From: Stagonosporopsis chrysanthemi
Taxonomy: Eukaryota > Ascomycota > Dothideomycetes > Pleosporales > Didymellaceae
DNA length: 64,000 nucleotides
Assembly: GCA_022560025.1 (NCBI GenBank)
Contig: JAFISE010000016.1
Location: 62,001-126,000, forward strand
Direction of reading: 5' to 3'
Both the position numbers and the translations under genes were made by a program. The number at the start of each line of letters is the position of its first letter. Position 1 is the first letter of the stretch. Below are positions 1 through 10,418 of the stretch, one piece after another. Under the pieces are notes generated by a model. The model had not been told where the DNA came from. It was given only the letters and a program-made list of their open reading frames with translations, and did no database searches.

Positions 1-3000
1 GTCACGACGCGACAGACGTGAAGCAGCCACGCCTGCCGCCGCACCAAGCGCACCAGCGGTGGCAGGACGAGCAAGAGGCGTGCTTGCAATGTTGTCGTAG
101 AGGTTATCAGACGACCTCCTCTTCTTCTTGCCGAAGCCCCATCGCCAGCCCCACTTGTTCGTGCCCGAGCCGTTGGAGTTGAGCGACTCCCGGCTCTGCG
201 TCTTGGTGAGGGCGTTGTCTCCATAGACGAGGCCACCATCGCTGGCCGAAGAAGACGTGCCATCGTCAGGCAGATCTTCCCACTCGTCATCGCCAAGCTG
301 CGAGGCAGCTCCCGGTTGGCGGCGGCCGTCGCCATGTCTTCGGCCACGGCGTTCACGCACAGCTACGACCTCGGCCTCAGACTTCCCGATATTGCGTCGG
401 TTCGCCTTGGCCACTGCGATGGCGGCTGCCGTGGCACCAAGCCCCGCGAGAGTAGCCTTGAGACGCTCGTCTGAGGTCTGCTTCTTGAGGTCGCGAGTCG
501 AACGCTTCTCCTTGGTCCTTGGCACGAAACCGCTGCCAAAAGCCATGTCAGACTCGGATGACGACGACGATCCATTGCCAAAACTAAAGAAGCCCTTTTT
601 TTTCTTCTTCTTCTTCTTTTCCGCCGCGCTCGACTCCTTGACGCGTTTCTCCTTGGGCGACGGGGCGTTGAAGAAGCCTCCCAAGAACCCGCCTTGGTTC
701 TGGTGGTTTTGAGAGATGTCGATGAAAGAGGCGCCGGATGCCGAGCTTCGCGATGACTTGCGGCGTAGCCTTTGGCGTCGGCGCTCTTCCTCGCTGCTGT
801 CGCCCCGGCGCTGAGCGTGGACCTTGTGAGCCGAGCGGGAGCGGCTTCGACTCTTGTTTTTGCGGGTGGTAGCCGCACCGAGCACGACTCCAGCCAGCCC
901 AGCGCCAATCGCGGTCCCAAGGCCCGACTTCCTGTCGCGTGAGCGTGAACTGGAGCTCGATCGCGAGCCGTGGTACTTTATAGTCTTTTGTTCCTTGTTG
1001 CCCTTGGTGACGCCAGTGGACATGATAGAAACGCGATCCTGCGACCTACTTCGATGGCGAATGCCGTGGCTGCCATAGCTGTAGCGCTTGCTGTGCGTGG
1101 ACTCGCGGCTGCGGCTGCGGCGGGAGTGTCGGGCGTGGCTGTCACGGGCAGATTTGATGCTGTCACGGCCAGACTTGATGCTGTACGTGTCGTCAAAGTC
1201 GTCTCGGCCTGAGGTGAACAGGGCCTTGCCAGCGGTGGCCAGACCCATCCCACCCAAGCCAGCAGCGAGCCAGCCGGCGCTGCTGCTGTTCTGCTTGCGC
1301 TTGTCGTCGCTAGAGGAGTACATGGAGGTGCGAGACGTCTTCTCCTTCAGCCCATATCGAGATCGCTTGTCGATGCCACCAGAAGGGCGGTCGTACTCGT
1401 CCGAGCGCCGTCTGCGGTCGTAGTAGTGGTGCTTGCGCGGCGCGTCCATGGGAGAGGACCGCGGGTCGAAGCAGTATCTGCACACGCCAATGTACTCGGT
1501 GTACTCCTCCATCTTCTGGACGTCCTCGTGGTCCTTCCACCAGTGGACGAATCTCGAGACGGGCCCGACGTGCTGGTGCTGGTGCGCCATGCCGCCAGAC
1601 ACGTATGGAGACGGCGAGGGGCCAATGGCGCCGTGTGCTTGGCCGGGGAAGGCTCCGGGCATGGAGTGCGTGTGGTTGTGGGTGTGGGTGTGGGTGTGGG
1701 CGTGGTGGGCATGGTCGGACGAGCTGTGAGAATTATGATTATGCAGCGCATAGGCTGCGAGACCGGCGGCGCCAGCAGCGTACAGCCCGGCGTTGGAGCT
1801 GCTCGACTGCTTCTCGGGCTTGCCGGGGCGGGGTGGCTTGGGCGGCGGTGCGCCTTGGGGGGTATCGTGGATGTTGCTGTAGCTGCCGTTGACAGCGGCG
1901 GTGGAGGGCAGATCGCCCTGGTAGTATACAGACGAGGGGCCGCTGTGGGGTGCGGGTGTGTTGTGGTGGTTGTTGGTGTTGTCGTCGTAGGTGTTGTCGT
2001 CGTAGGTGTTGTGGTACGAGGTGGAGCTGTAGCTGGTCGAGTGCTGCAGGTGCTGCGAGTGCTGCGCATGGGACGAGCTGTGGCCCACGGCGTAGCCCAG
2101 GGCAGCGCCTCCGGCCAGGCCTGCCGCAGTGGTGGTGGGGAAGCTGTGCGTCTTGCCGGGCTTGGCGGGCGCAGCGCTGTCGTCGACAAAGGCGCCGGGC
2201 ATGGACGAGGGCCGCGGCGGCTTCGAGGCAGACGCAGACGCAGACGCAAACGCAGACGCAGGCGGGCTGGCGCTGGTGCCGTAGAAGTCGGCAGCCGAGC
2301 CAGCGCCGGTATCAGCAACGGGGTTGGGCTGCGCGGCGGCAGCAACCAGATGCGGCGTGTCCTGGCCCACAATGACCGACGGCGGCTGGGGCCTCACGCC
2401 CGGCTGGCTGTGCACCGACTGGCCCTGGTCGTTGTAGAAGTCGGCGGCGGCGCCAAAGGGGTGCGAGCTGAGGCCGGGCATGGCGCTGGTTGCGTACTGC
2501 ACGGGGTCCTGGCCGGGGAACTGGTCGTGCACATGGCTCGACAGGCTGGGCGACGGCGGGTACGGGCTGGCGTGGGGAGGCAGTGCGCCGCTCATCATAG
2601 GCGCACCTACCTGGCCGGGGAACTGCGAGAAGCCCGCGCTGCCAATCTGCCCGCTGAAGCTGCCGTCCAGGGCGCGCGGCTCGTCGACAATCTCGCCGCG
2701 GTACCCGCCTGCCTGCGCCTGCGACTGCGACTGCGACACGCTGGACCGGTCGGAGCGCGTCGACTTGCGCCTGCTGTCCTTGCTGTCCCTGCTGCTGCGC
2801 TTCTCCCTGCGGCGCTCCTTGTCGCGCGCAGCCGAGGCAGCCGACTCGGCGTAGCTGGAGCGCTTCTCCTTGCGGCGCTCGTCACGTGGGTCCTCGTAGA
2901 GGTCGTCGTCGTTGGGGGGCGGCCGGTCAAAGGCCGTGGCGAAGCTGGCAATGGTCGAGGGCGGGCTGTCTCGCCGCGCGGGCTTGCGCGTAGAGGCTCC

Positions 3001-3117
3001 CGACGCGGCCGAGCGTGCATCCTCGCGGTCACGCTTCGAGCCGCTCTTCCTGCTCTTCTTGTTGTTGTTGTTGTCGTCGTCGTCCTTTTTCCCGCTCGAC
3101 GAGAAGCGGGTCCACAT
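1..3117 (-). CDS. Large disordered protein resembling the N-terminal part of leashin/LAH (3' end beyond window)
   Basis: The frame is open without a stop from the ATG at 3115-3117 (context GCCACCATG) to the window edge, giving at least 1,039 codons; the C-terminus is missing. Visible features: an acidic/Asn N-terminus, RS- and KR-rich stretches, glycine-zipper-like Ala/Gly segments near residues 335 and 450, a His-Thr tract near 470-480, a conserved-looking block near 530-555 (WWKDHEDVQKMEEYTEYIG followed by a CxxC pair), a Lys run leading into a GFFSFG/Ser-run motif near 840, and a KWGWRWG-KKK motif near 990. This order of motifs recalls the N-terminal region of the very long leashin (LAH) proteins that tether Woronin bodies to the cell cortex at septa. 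That assignment comes from memory of the family, not from a search. A generic glycine-zipper/LEA-like fungal protein is the alternative. The gene reality is strong; the function is tentative. Confidence 0.75.
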   Translation of the reverse strand, partial: MWTRFSSSGKKDDDDNNNNKKSRKSGSKRDREDARSAASGASTRKPARRDSPPSTIASFATAFDRPPPNDDDLYEDPRDERRKEKRSSYAESAASAARDKERRREKRSSRDSKDSRRKSTRSDRSSVSQSQSQAQAGGYRGEIVDEPRALDGSFSGQIGSAGFSQFPGQVGAPMMSGALPPHASPYPPSPSLSSHVHDQFPGQDPVQYATSAMPGLSSHPFGAAADFYNDQGQSVHSQPGVRPQPPSVIVGQDTPHLVAAAAQPNPVADTGAGSAADFYGTSASPPASAFASASASASKPPRPSSMPGAFVDDSAAPAKPGKTHSFPTTTAAGLAGGAALGYAVGHSSSHAQHSQHLQHSTSYSSTSYHNTYDDNTYDDNTNNHHNTPAPHSGPSSVYYQGDLPSTAAVNGSYSNIHDTPQGAPPPKPPRPGKPEKQSSSSNAGLYAAGAAGLAAYALHNHNSHSSSDHAHHAHTHTHTHNHTHSMPGAFPGQAHGAIGPSPSPYVSGGMAHQHQHVGPVSRFVHWWKDHEDVQKMEEYTEYIGVCRYCFDPRSSPMDAPRKHHYYDRRRRSDEYDRPSGGIDKRSRYGLKEKTSRTSMYSSSDDKRKQNSSSAGWLAAGLGGMGLATAGKALFTSGRDDFDDTYSIKSGRDSIKSARDSHARHSRRSRSRESTHSKRYSYGSHGIRHRSRSQDRVSIMSTGVTKGNKEQKTIKYHGSRSSSSSRSRDRKSGLGTAIGAGLAGVVLGAATTRKNKSRSRSRSAHKVHAQRRGDSSEEERRRQRLRRKSSRSSASGASFIDISQNHQNQGGFLGGFFNAPSPKEKRVKESSAAEKKKKKKKKGFFSFGNGSSSSSESDMAFGSGFVPRTKEKRSTRDLKKQTSDERLKATLAGLGATAAAIAVAKANRRNIGKSEAEVVAVRERRGRRHGDGRRQPGAASQLGDDEWEDLPDDGTSSSASDGGLVYGDNALTKTQSRESLNSNGSGTNKWGWRWGFGKKKRRSSDNLYDNIASTPLARPATAGALGAAAGVAASRLSRRD

Positions 3118-3268
3118 GGTGGCGGTCGGGGGGTGTTTGCGCGCGCGTGTGCGTGTGGGTGTGGGTGTGGGTGTGGGTGTGGGTATGCGGGCGTGCAGAT
3201 GAGCCGGCAGCGCGCTGTCCGGGCTATCCTAACAAGCTGGGGTATCGTCGCAGCGGGTGGGAGGCATT

Positions 3269-3324
3269 CGTAGCGTCGTAGCGTCGTAGCGTCGTAGCTC
3301 GTAGCTCGTAGCTCGTAGCTCGTC
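3269..3324. repeat. Short tandem repeat GTAGCGTC / GTAGCTC
   Basis: Three copies of the 8-mer CGTAGCGT run directly into about four copies of the 7-mer CGTAGCT. One array therefore switches unit length by a one-base change. It lies about 150 bp upstream of the minus-strand start codon at 3117, probably in the promoter or 5' leader. Confidence 0.8.
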
Positions 3325-4095
3325 TGCAGGATTACCTCGCAGCGAGCCTCGGCCAAGGAATCAGGTCAAAGCATCAATATTATACACGATTCGCAAGCGC
3401 GCAGTCCAGAAGCGACCAAACAGCGTCTTTCTCTCTCTCTCTCTTTCTCGCTGCTCGAAATGAGTGTGTGTGCGTGTGTGTGTGGAAGAGGACGATTCGA
3501 GATTCGACAGTCGAGCTAGACGCCGCCCTCCTCAGCTTGCGTTGTCCGCCATCGACCAGGGTGGTTGGGCCAATCGCCGCATGGCTGCTGGTGGTGGCTC
3601 CACTCGCACACCTCGCACACACACCCGTGGCGCGCTGGGCGGTGCTGTGCTGAGCCGCTTGATCTGCACTCACTCCCCATCAACTCCCTCCGGGCCATCT
3701 GTTTCAGCTCCCCGCCTCTCCGTGTTTTTTCTCTGCTTTTGCGCCAGACGCGTCGTGTTTATGCTTCCTTGTTGACATCTTGGGCGCCAGACCGAGGGCC
3801 CCACAATTGCGGGAGTGCGCCAGACGAGGGTCAGGGGTCAGGGTCCGCCAAGTGACCAAGGCGCGCCGCTTTGAGGTTGTGGTGACATGTTGGACGTGGA
3901 GAAGACGTGCAAGTACGAGCTATCACTACTGTGCACACCAAAGTTCGACTTGTTACATCAGACATGGAAGGAAGGGGTATCTTGTATTTATGGCTGCTAC
4001 CGTGCGACGTCCGGATAGAGCTTCGTCTCCCGTGCGTGCTTCATGTTCGAGAAGCATTCCTGGCACCGGAGCCGCCCTAAGCCTCGACTCCACCG

Positions 4096-4186
4096 CCTGC
4101 CACCACCAAAGCAGGACCTGCCACCACCAAAGCAGGACCTGCCACCACCAAAGTAGGGCCTGCCACCACCAAAGTAGGACCTGCCT
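4096..4186. repeat. 21-bp tandem repeat with a hairpin in every unit
   Basis: A 21-bp unit (CCTGCCACCACCAAAGCAGG plus A) is repeated about 4.3 times. CCTGC and GCAGG at the two ends of each unit are complementary, so every unit can fold into a 5-bp stem with a 10-nt loop. Units 3 and 4 have GTAGG instead of GCAGG, which keeps pairing through a G-T/G-U wobble. It lies about 250 bp past the CstF-64 stop codon. Confidence 0.85.
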
Positions 4187-4439
4187 CTGTGCTCAAACTT
4201 GCTGCAATCTGCACATCACGTGCATTCTGTCCTGCACACCTGTCACCAATCCTCCAACTTCATGCCCGAACGACGTTGTGCCCAGCTACACATGCTGATC
4301 CACCTTCTCCGGCGCAAAACTGCCCTTCCACGCTCTGGCGTGCCTGTGACATTCGTCGCGCAGTTCCATGCTTGATTCCGTTGTCCGTGTCCATCTCATC
4401 ATCCGTGTCTGTGGTGCCCTGCTGAACGGCAGGCCCAGA

Positions 4440-5401
4440 CTACGGCCGCTGTCCGGCCATGAGCATCTGCCGAATCTGCATAATCTGGTTGCGCTGCTCG
4501 GGCGGCAGCTGCGCAATCTGCTCCGGCTGCAGCGCCATGACCTGCGCGTACAGCGCGCTGTTGTCCATCGCCGGCGGTTGCGCCTGAGGCGGGGGCTGCG
4601 CGTAAGGCTGCATCTGCGGTGGTGTGGGGACTGCTTGCGGAGGGTAGCCGGGAGGCATGGCGTAGTTGGCCGGCGGTCGAGCGACAGGCGTGGGCTGCGG
4701 CTGCGGCGTCGCTTGCACGGGCGGCGCCGCGGGTGCAGGGCCCGTCTCGACCAGTTGTCCCAGCATCGTCGGGTCGACCAGGTTGAGGAGAAGCAGCGAC
4801 TGGAAGATGGCGTAGGCGAGCTGTGGCGCCTGGCGCAGCAGTTCGGTGGCCTTGGCTGGATCCGTCATGACGAGGCCCTTCATCTGCGAGAGAATGTCCA
4901 GCAGCTGCGGCGCGGGGAGCGTCGAGAGCGTGCGCGAGATGGCGTCGGGGCACGTCAGGTTCGGTGGCAGGTCGACGCCTGGGGGCAGCGGGCCGAGTGC
5001 GCTCGACGGCTGCGCCTGTGCAGCTTCTGGTGCTTGTCCGTTCATGGGCGGTGCGCCGCTCTGCGTCGACGGCGCGTTGTCGCCGGAGCCGTTGTCATTG
5101 GACCAGTCCACCCTCAGCTTCCTGCCCATGATCTCGTAGTCGTTCAGGTTGCGCACCGCGGATGCTGCTGCGTCGGCGTCGGCGAACTCTGCAAATCCGA
5201 ACCCCTTCGGCCGCCCTGTCTCCTTGTCGTAGACCAGCCTGAAGTTGAGCACCTGGCCCACGCGGCCAAGCGTCTCGACGATGAGCTCTTCGGTGCCGCC
5301 TGCTCGCGTGTTAGCAACCTTCTTTTATAATGAGGAGCGCCAGTACCATAGGGGATGTTGCCGATGAACACGACGCGGCCGGCTTTGTCGTTTGGCGCCA
5401 T
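4440..5401 (-). CDS. CSTF2: Cleavage stimulation factor subunit 2 (CstF-64 / Rna15-like)
   Basis: Exons are 5347-5401 and 4440-5299, with a 47-nt GT-AG intron at 5300-5346 inside the RRM; the product is 304 aa. It begins MAPNDKAGRVVFIGNIPYGG. The RRM (about residues 8-85) has RNP2 VVFIGNIPYG and RNP1 KGFGFAEF. The CSTF2 hinge (about 110-195, containing LLDILSQMKGLV) is the CstF-77/Rna14-binding module. A Pro/Gln-rich linker leads to the C-terminal three-helix domain (LQPEQIAQLPPEQR...QIRQMLM), which contacts Pcf11 and symplekin-type partners. In the nucleus this protein binds U/GU-rich RNA downstream of the cleavage site and positions the polyadenylation machinery. Its length is near the yeast protein (about 300 aa) and shorter than animal CstF-64. 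All three domains are visible, so the identification is secure. Confidence 0.95.
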
Positions 5402-5897
5402 TCTGAGCAGCGGTGCTGACGATATGCGCGCGGGCGTAGGTGACCTATGGTGTCGTTTGGCAAGTCGGCCCAGCTGTGAACGTAGTCTGAGGCATTCCAG
5501 CACCAACGACATCACTCACTAGCGTGCACGGACCACTGATCCACTCGCCTTTGTGCTTGCGGCGAACCACATCGTAAACACACGAAAATGGCCAGAGACG
5601 TACAGGGGAGAGTCCTGTATTGGTCAGCTATTAGTCGTTCTCCTGCGATTGAACAAGTTTTCAAGGCATGGGCAACATCTGAAATCTTTCGGAGCTGGTT
5701 CCAACTGCAACAACAGCTTCACCATGATTCAGGCTCTCATACTGGACTAGTGTACGTTTTGCAAGCTAACGGCTGACCCTAAGACCATATCTTCTTGCAC
5801 TGCCTACAAAAAACATTCGGGTATTGCTTGAACACCTCCTACAGCTACCTTTGGTGTGCCACCCCGAACTTTGTAGCACCACACACCTCTCACCACC
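5402..5897. other. Intergenic, no gene seen
   Basis: About 500 bp between the start of the CstF-64 gene and the stop of the copper amine oxidase gene, both on the minus strand. It should contain the CstF-64 promoter and the amine oxidase 3' UTR. I see no conserved ORF or repeat. Confidence 0.5.
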
Positions 5898-8079
5898 CTA
5901 CAACTTCGGCGCACAGCACTCCCCATCCCTCCCCACCTGCGCCTCCACGCTCGGCTGATGATGCTGCTCACTCAGCAACCTGCTCTGATTGAACCCCTGC
6001 TCACTCGGCGGTACATCAATCGCAGGATTCCTCTCGAAAAAGTTCACCGGCTTCATGTGGATCTTCAGCACCTCGCACGGCATGACCGGGAAATCCTCGA
6101 TCCGCGGCACGTGGTTGATGCCCGCCTGCACATACACCACGAAATCCGTATCCTTGACGTTCTCGTCGCGCTCCGCCCACGACCGCACCCCCGTCCCGCC
6201 GCGCGACTGGTTCGTGTACTGCCCGCCGGCGTACAGCTCGCCGTCGCGGTGTGCGACGACGTAGATGTTGTGGTCGGAAAACTCGGCGCGTTTGTAGTTG
6301 AAGCTGTCCTTGTCGGAGAGGATTTTCTGGAACGGAGGGGCTTGGATCTTGTACGCGACGGGCTTGTTGTTGATGGGGTTCAGGACCGACGCGTTCTGGA
6401 TCTTGAACGTGCGGTTGTGCTCGTACGCCGTGTCGTAGCCGCCCGACTTGTCAATCACGGTTTCCTGCACGTAGTAGCCGGTGCCGTGCGGGTTGAAGTC
6501 GGAGCGCGGCATCGGGAAGGCTTCGTCGTACACGAGCCTGTTGGAGTAGCCGTCGATCATGGGGTCGACGCGCAGGGAGAAGATGTGTTGATGGTGTACT
6601 GCGAGGACGCCGGGGTGCACAACGGTACCAAAGGGGACCTCGATGCCCTCGTCGATGGGCTGCGTGCTGAGAATTCCAGTCGCGCGAATTTCATACGTGA
6701 CTTCACCGGCCTGGTTGAATATGAAGGCGAGGATGTACTCGTAATTGGACACGGTGATGATCGACTGCAAGACCAGCTCGCGAGATCGTACGACTGCCGC
6801 GCGGCCAGTGCGGTAGTTGGTGTGTTTCCAGCCAATACCAGCATCTTGCTCGTGGATGCAGACGACGTTTGGCATGTCAATGACACCTCCCTTGTCGTCC
6901 GAGAGTACAGAGCTGAGGTAGTAGATCGAGCCCAGGCAATCGCATCCAAGCTTCAGATTATTGGCCATAATCCCTGCACCCGCATCGCCCAGGTCGAACG
7001 CGGACTTTTTGTGGAAGGGTCGCCGAGGGTCTGCGTATGGGATGTTCATGTCGCTCAGACTCAGTCTGTAGAAGAGGGGGCGCTTGTCGTAGCGCACGTC
7101 ATACAAGACCATGCCTTCACGTTGGTTGAACCCAACCCTGAAATTCCACTTTTGCCACGACAGTACACTCGATGTGCCCTCTTGCTGCACTGTAAAGCTT
7201 GCCCCCTCAGGTTGGACCACGTTCAATGGCTTCAAGTCAGTCCGAAGCGTCTGCGCTTCTGGAATGTACTCGTTAGGTGGCTGAACCTTGTACTTTTCGA
7301 TAGGCTTGATCGTGTTGTCGGCCCCAGTAGGCAAAGTCTCAATCCGAATGACCTTCATGCTCTCTGTGCTGATAACTGGCGAGATGGGGATCGGCATGGC
7401 GTAGTGGTTAGAGTCGGCTTCGGAGGCGTTGTTGGGATCTCGGAGGTACAAGAAGCACTGGTATAATCTATCCTCGTCGTTCACGCCATCGCTGCCCCAA
7501 ATCCACGGATCCATAAGGTGTTAGTTCTTGAGTCCATGCTTCGTTGTATACAGAACAGCTTACCACTTATTACAATAGTCCCCTCGGGAAGTTGCAGTTT
7601 GGCAATCTCAGCCTGAACACCGGCGTCCGCAAGGGCAACCTTCTCGATGGCAACAATCTCATCTCCATCGCCATTGGCGTGAATGAAAGGCCCTAGGAGC
7701 ACATTGCGATCGACACGTCCAGAGCCAAGGTCGATGACGGCTTCGTGGAACTTGTTCTGTCGACAAAGTCAATCGCTGCGCTTCAGTTCAGTATCGCCAC
7801 TCATACCGTGTTCCGAATGTAATAGTTGAGGAAAGCCTTCCTGCTGACTCTTGGCCGTGATCTGCCGGCATGCTCTGCCTCCAAGTATCGCAAAACCTCG
7901 GCCTTTGGCGGCTCCTGCAATGTGACAGCCTTGAAGTGCAAATCTGTATGAGCCGGCCACGAAGCCTTGATAATGGACGCTGCAGTCGTGATCTCAGACG
8001 CGGATAGTGGCGCAAGAGGATGCGCTACAACAGCCTTGGTGGCCTGCGGAGCTGCGTCGGTGGCGATTTCCGCAGACAT
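5898..8079 (-). CDS. Copper amine oxidase (primary-amine oxidase, TPQ-dependent)
   Basis: Exons are 7807-8079, 7564-7756 and 5898-7510, giving 692 aa, normal for fungal enzymes. Primary amines are oxidised to aldehyde, NH3 and H2O2 using Cu(II) and a self-made topaquinone. Visible: catalytic base Asp in FDLGDAGAG (about 329), the TPQ precursor Tyr in SNYEYI (about 411), copper ligands HxH in HHQHIFS (about 462), and the third His in NHVPRIEDFPVMP (about 622). The C-terminus is PKL, a non-canonical peroxisomal PTS1-like end, and there is no signal peptide, so a peroxisomal site is likely. Intron 1 (7757-7806) is GT-AG. Intron 2 (7511-7563) starts GTAAGC and has a CTAAC branch site, but the acceptor position required by the reading frame reads GG, not AG (TTATGG). 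No canonical AG restores the conserved DPWIWGSDG segment. The enzyme family is certain; whether this allele splices normally is not. Confidence 0.92.
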
Positions 8080-9694
8080 TTTGAAGTTCCGATGGACGCA
8101 AAGGATTGTAAAAAGTGTTGACGGAAGACTCGAGACTCAGTATTTGTAGCTCGTCAGATCTCACATTAGCTACCGAATGTGGTCTATCGTGTCCTTGATA
8201 AGAGGTGGATCTGCTATCTTAGACGCCAAAGCTGTCGTAGAGATCGCATAGACTTGCCGCAAATGAGTTAGGTGGTTACTCGAAAGGTGAAGGTCCGCGG
8301 CGCGGGGTGACCCCACTATTCGATTCGAGCTCATGTGCGACACTGCCGCATCCCGTGACCGTCGCTACCTTATTCTGACCTTGGGTTCATCAGGTCCATT
8401 GGCCGCAAGCACGGCCTGAAGTCTGCACGAATATGTGTATCCATACCTACTCTGATGCCCATGTGGAACACACCTCACCTTTCGATGCTTCACAGCAGAT
8501 TGTGCGACTTGCTTCTTCTTCCGCATCCTTTTGCTCATCGCGCAGACCTTGCATGCTGAAGATAATGCGGCTTCTGACCTTACCAATTCTTGTATCGCTG
8601 GCCCGACGGCTAGGAGGCACACATTCGACTGTAGGCTGTATTTCTCGCCCCGTGGCGAAAAGTTTTGCTTGCTTCCTGATTCCCACCCCACAGAACCAGA
8701 CGGACCTGTTCAAAAAGCCTTCCTCAGACCGTATTCTGTTGGCAAGACGGGGCGCGAAGCAGATTCTATGGTCAACCTCCTAGAAAAGACATGACATCCT
8801 CAGTTTGATTGCACGCATTTGTCGTCCTATTTCTACATCAACTCGACAAGCTCCCGCCGTAGCAACCACACGCGATTGCAACATGCATTACGAACAGAGA
8901 TTTATCAGAGACACCTGTCTTGCATCGATACAGGGAGGTGGCAGCTTGGATAGCTCTACTCGAATGAGGAATTGCAAGCCTGCTCATATGCTTCGCAATG
9001 CGATTGCTTGGGTGAGGCAATGGCCTTGCCGTCACATGCATGCGGATACTTCTTCCTGCGAATCACTATGGATGCCCTGGCAGTTGTTTCGTTTCTTGTT
9101 TATTTCGCGGTTTTGATGTTCGTGCACCCCGCCTCAAACCTACTAATATGGCAGATTGACCCATATATTAATCTACCCGGCACGTGAACTGTTCGATCAT
9201 CCACAAATTCGGCCTTTCAGACCAAGGTCTCAACCGCGAGCCTAAAAAATTCAAAGGGACCAGCTTGTCGACGTTTCGAACATGTAGTTCTGCTGTCGAA
9301 GCGACATTTGAGGATCCGTTTTAGATTGCTTGTCCTACGAGCGCACGCCCGTCATATGGCAATGTCAATGTTTCAAGCCATGACTGCTCCATATCTGACA
9401 GCGGATACGGGTAGCCGCCGGCAACAGGAACGTCGTCTCCGGCTCTTTAACCGACATAACGACAACCTTGCAATGTACATTCATTTGCATGCCGAGTGCT
9501 TGATCCAATTAAGAGTGGGCGTTTGATTTGGATGGCAAGATTTGAATGCTACCATATGGATCTGGGCATAATGTCGTATCACCGACCAAGTTGCAAGAGA
9601 CTACATAAAGACAAATGCTACACTGCATTTACACAACAGCATCTTCCACTATCTTCACTTTACTCACCTTCACTCCATTCAACTACCAGCAAAC
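8080..9694. other. Intergenic between divergent amine oxidase and LPMO genes
   Basis: About 1.6 kb with only short unconvincing ORFs on both strands. It should contain the promoters of the minus-strand amine oxidase and of the plus-strand AA9 gene. A CATAAAG TATA-like element at about 9604-9610 lies some 85-90 bp before the AA9 start codon. I see nothing else. Confidence 0.5.
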
Positions 9695-10418
9695 ATGAAG
9701 TCCTTCGCAGCAATCACTCTTCTGTGTGCGGCGCTTGCTGAGGTTGCCCACGGTCACTACATCTTCCAATACCTCACCGCAAACGGTATCAAGGGCGCCC
9801 AGTACCAGAACATCCGCAGGAACACCAACAACAATTCGCCCGTCATCGATCTTGCCTCCAACGACCTCCGCTGCAATGTTGGCGGTGGGAGCGGAGCATC
9901 GACGACTACTGTCTCCGTTGCTGCAGGATCATCGGTCACATTCACAGCGGACCAGGCTGTATACCACCAGGGCCCCGTTGCATTCTATCTGAGCAAGGTC
10001 GACAGTGCCGCTGCCGCTGATGGCTCATCCGACTGGGTCAAAATCAAGGAGATTGGTCCTACCTTCTCCAATGGCCAGGGTGTATGGGACTTGAAGGGTA
10101 AGATTGCAACGCGAGGCCTAGCTTACCGCACCATACTAACTCGTCTCAGATAACTATGCTGTCACCATCCCCTCTTGCGTTGCTGCTGGCGAGTACCTGC
10201 TCCGCATCGAGCAGCTCGCCATCCACAACCCCGGCTCCCCACCTCAGTTTTACATCTCCTGCGCTCAGATTAAGGTTACAGGCGGTGGCTCCAAGACCCT
10301 CTCTCCTACCACCAAGATCCCTGGACACGTCAAGTCGACCGACTCTGGGTACACTGCCAACATCTACAACAACTTCAACAGCTACGTTGTGCCGGGGCCA
10401 AAGGTCGCAACCTGCTAG
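9695..10418 (+). CDS. Secreted AA9 lytic polysaccharide monooxygenase
   Basis: Exons are 9695-10097 and 10150-10418 with a 52-nt intron (GTAAGA...ACTAAC...CAG), giving 223 aa. A 20-residue signal peptide (MKSFAAITLLCAALAEVAHG) precedes HYIFQYLTANG. His21 therefore becomes the mature N-terminal residue that forms the copper histidine brace. The second brace His is in AVYHQGPVAFYLSKV, and the C-terminal block IEQLAIHNP...QFYISCAQI carries the axial Tyr (QFY). There is no CBM1; the chain ends soon after the catalytic domain with a Cys. The enzyme oxidatively cleaves cellulose or related beta-glucans outside the cell using H2O2 or O2. A small oddity: where many AA9s have LRHE, this protein has LRIE. 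The family call is secure; the substrate and regioselectivity cannot be read from the sequence. Confidence 0.93.

Larger units (their letters stand above)
3118..4439. other. Intergenic region with simple repeats upstream of the leashin-like gene
   Basis: No gene is supported here. It should hold the promoter and leader of the minus-strand gene starting at 3117 and the 3' region of the CstF-64 gene. It contains a GTGTGG hexamer tract (about 3152-3186), a tandem GTAGCGTC/GTAGCTC block (about 3269-3324), a pyrimidine run (about 3426-3449), a GT run (about 3463-3483) and the 21-bp repeat listed separately. Confidence 0.6.

Noticed and set aside
1426..3273. Plus-strand 615-codon ORF
   Set aside because: Antisense shadow of the leashin-like gene: its Val/Arg-rich composition mirrors the His/Ser/Asp repeats on the other strand, while the minus frame has the Kozak start and conserved motifs.
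5958..7466. Plus-strand 502-codon ORF
   Set aside because: Antisense to the copper amine oxidase, whose catalytic motifs are all on the minus strand.
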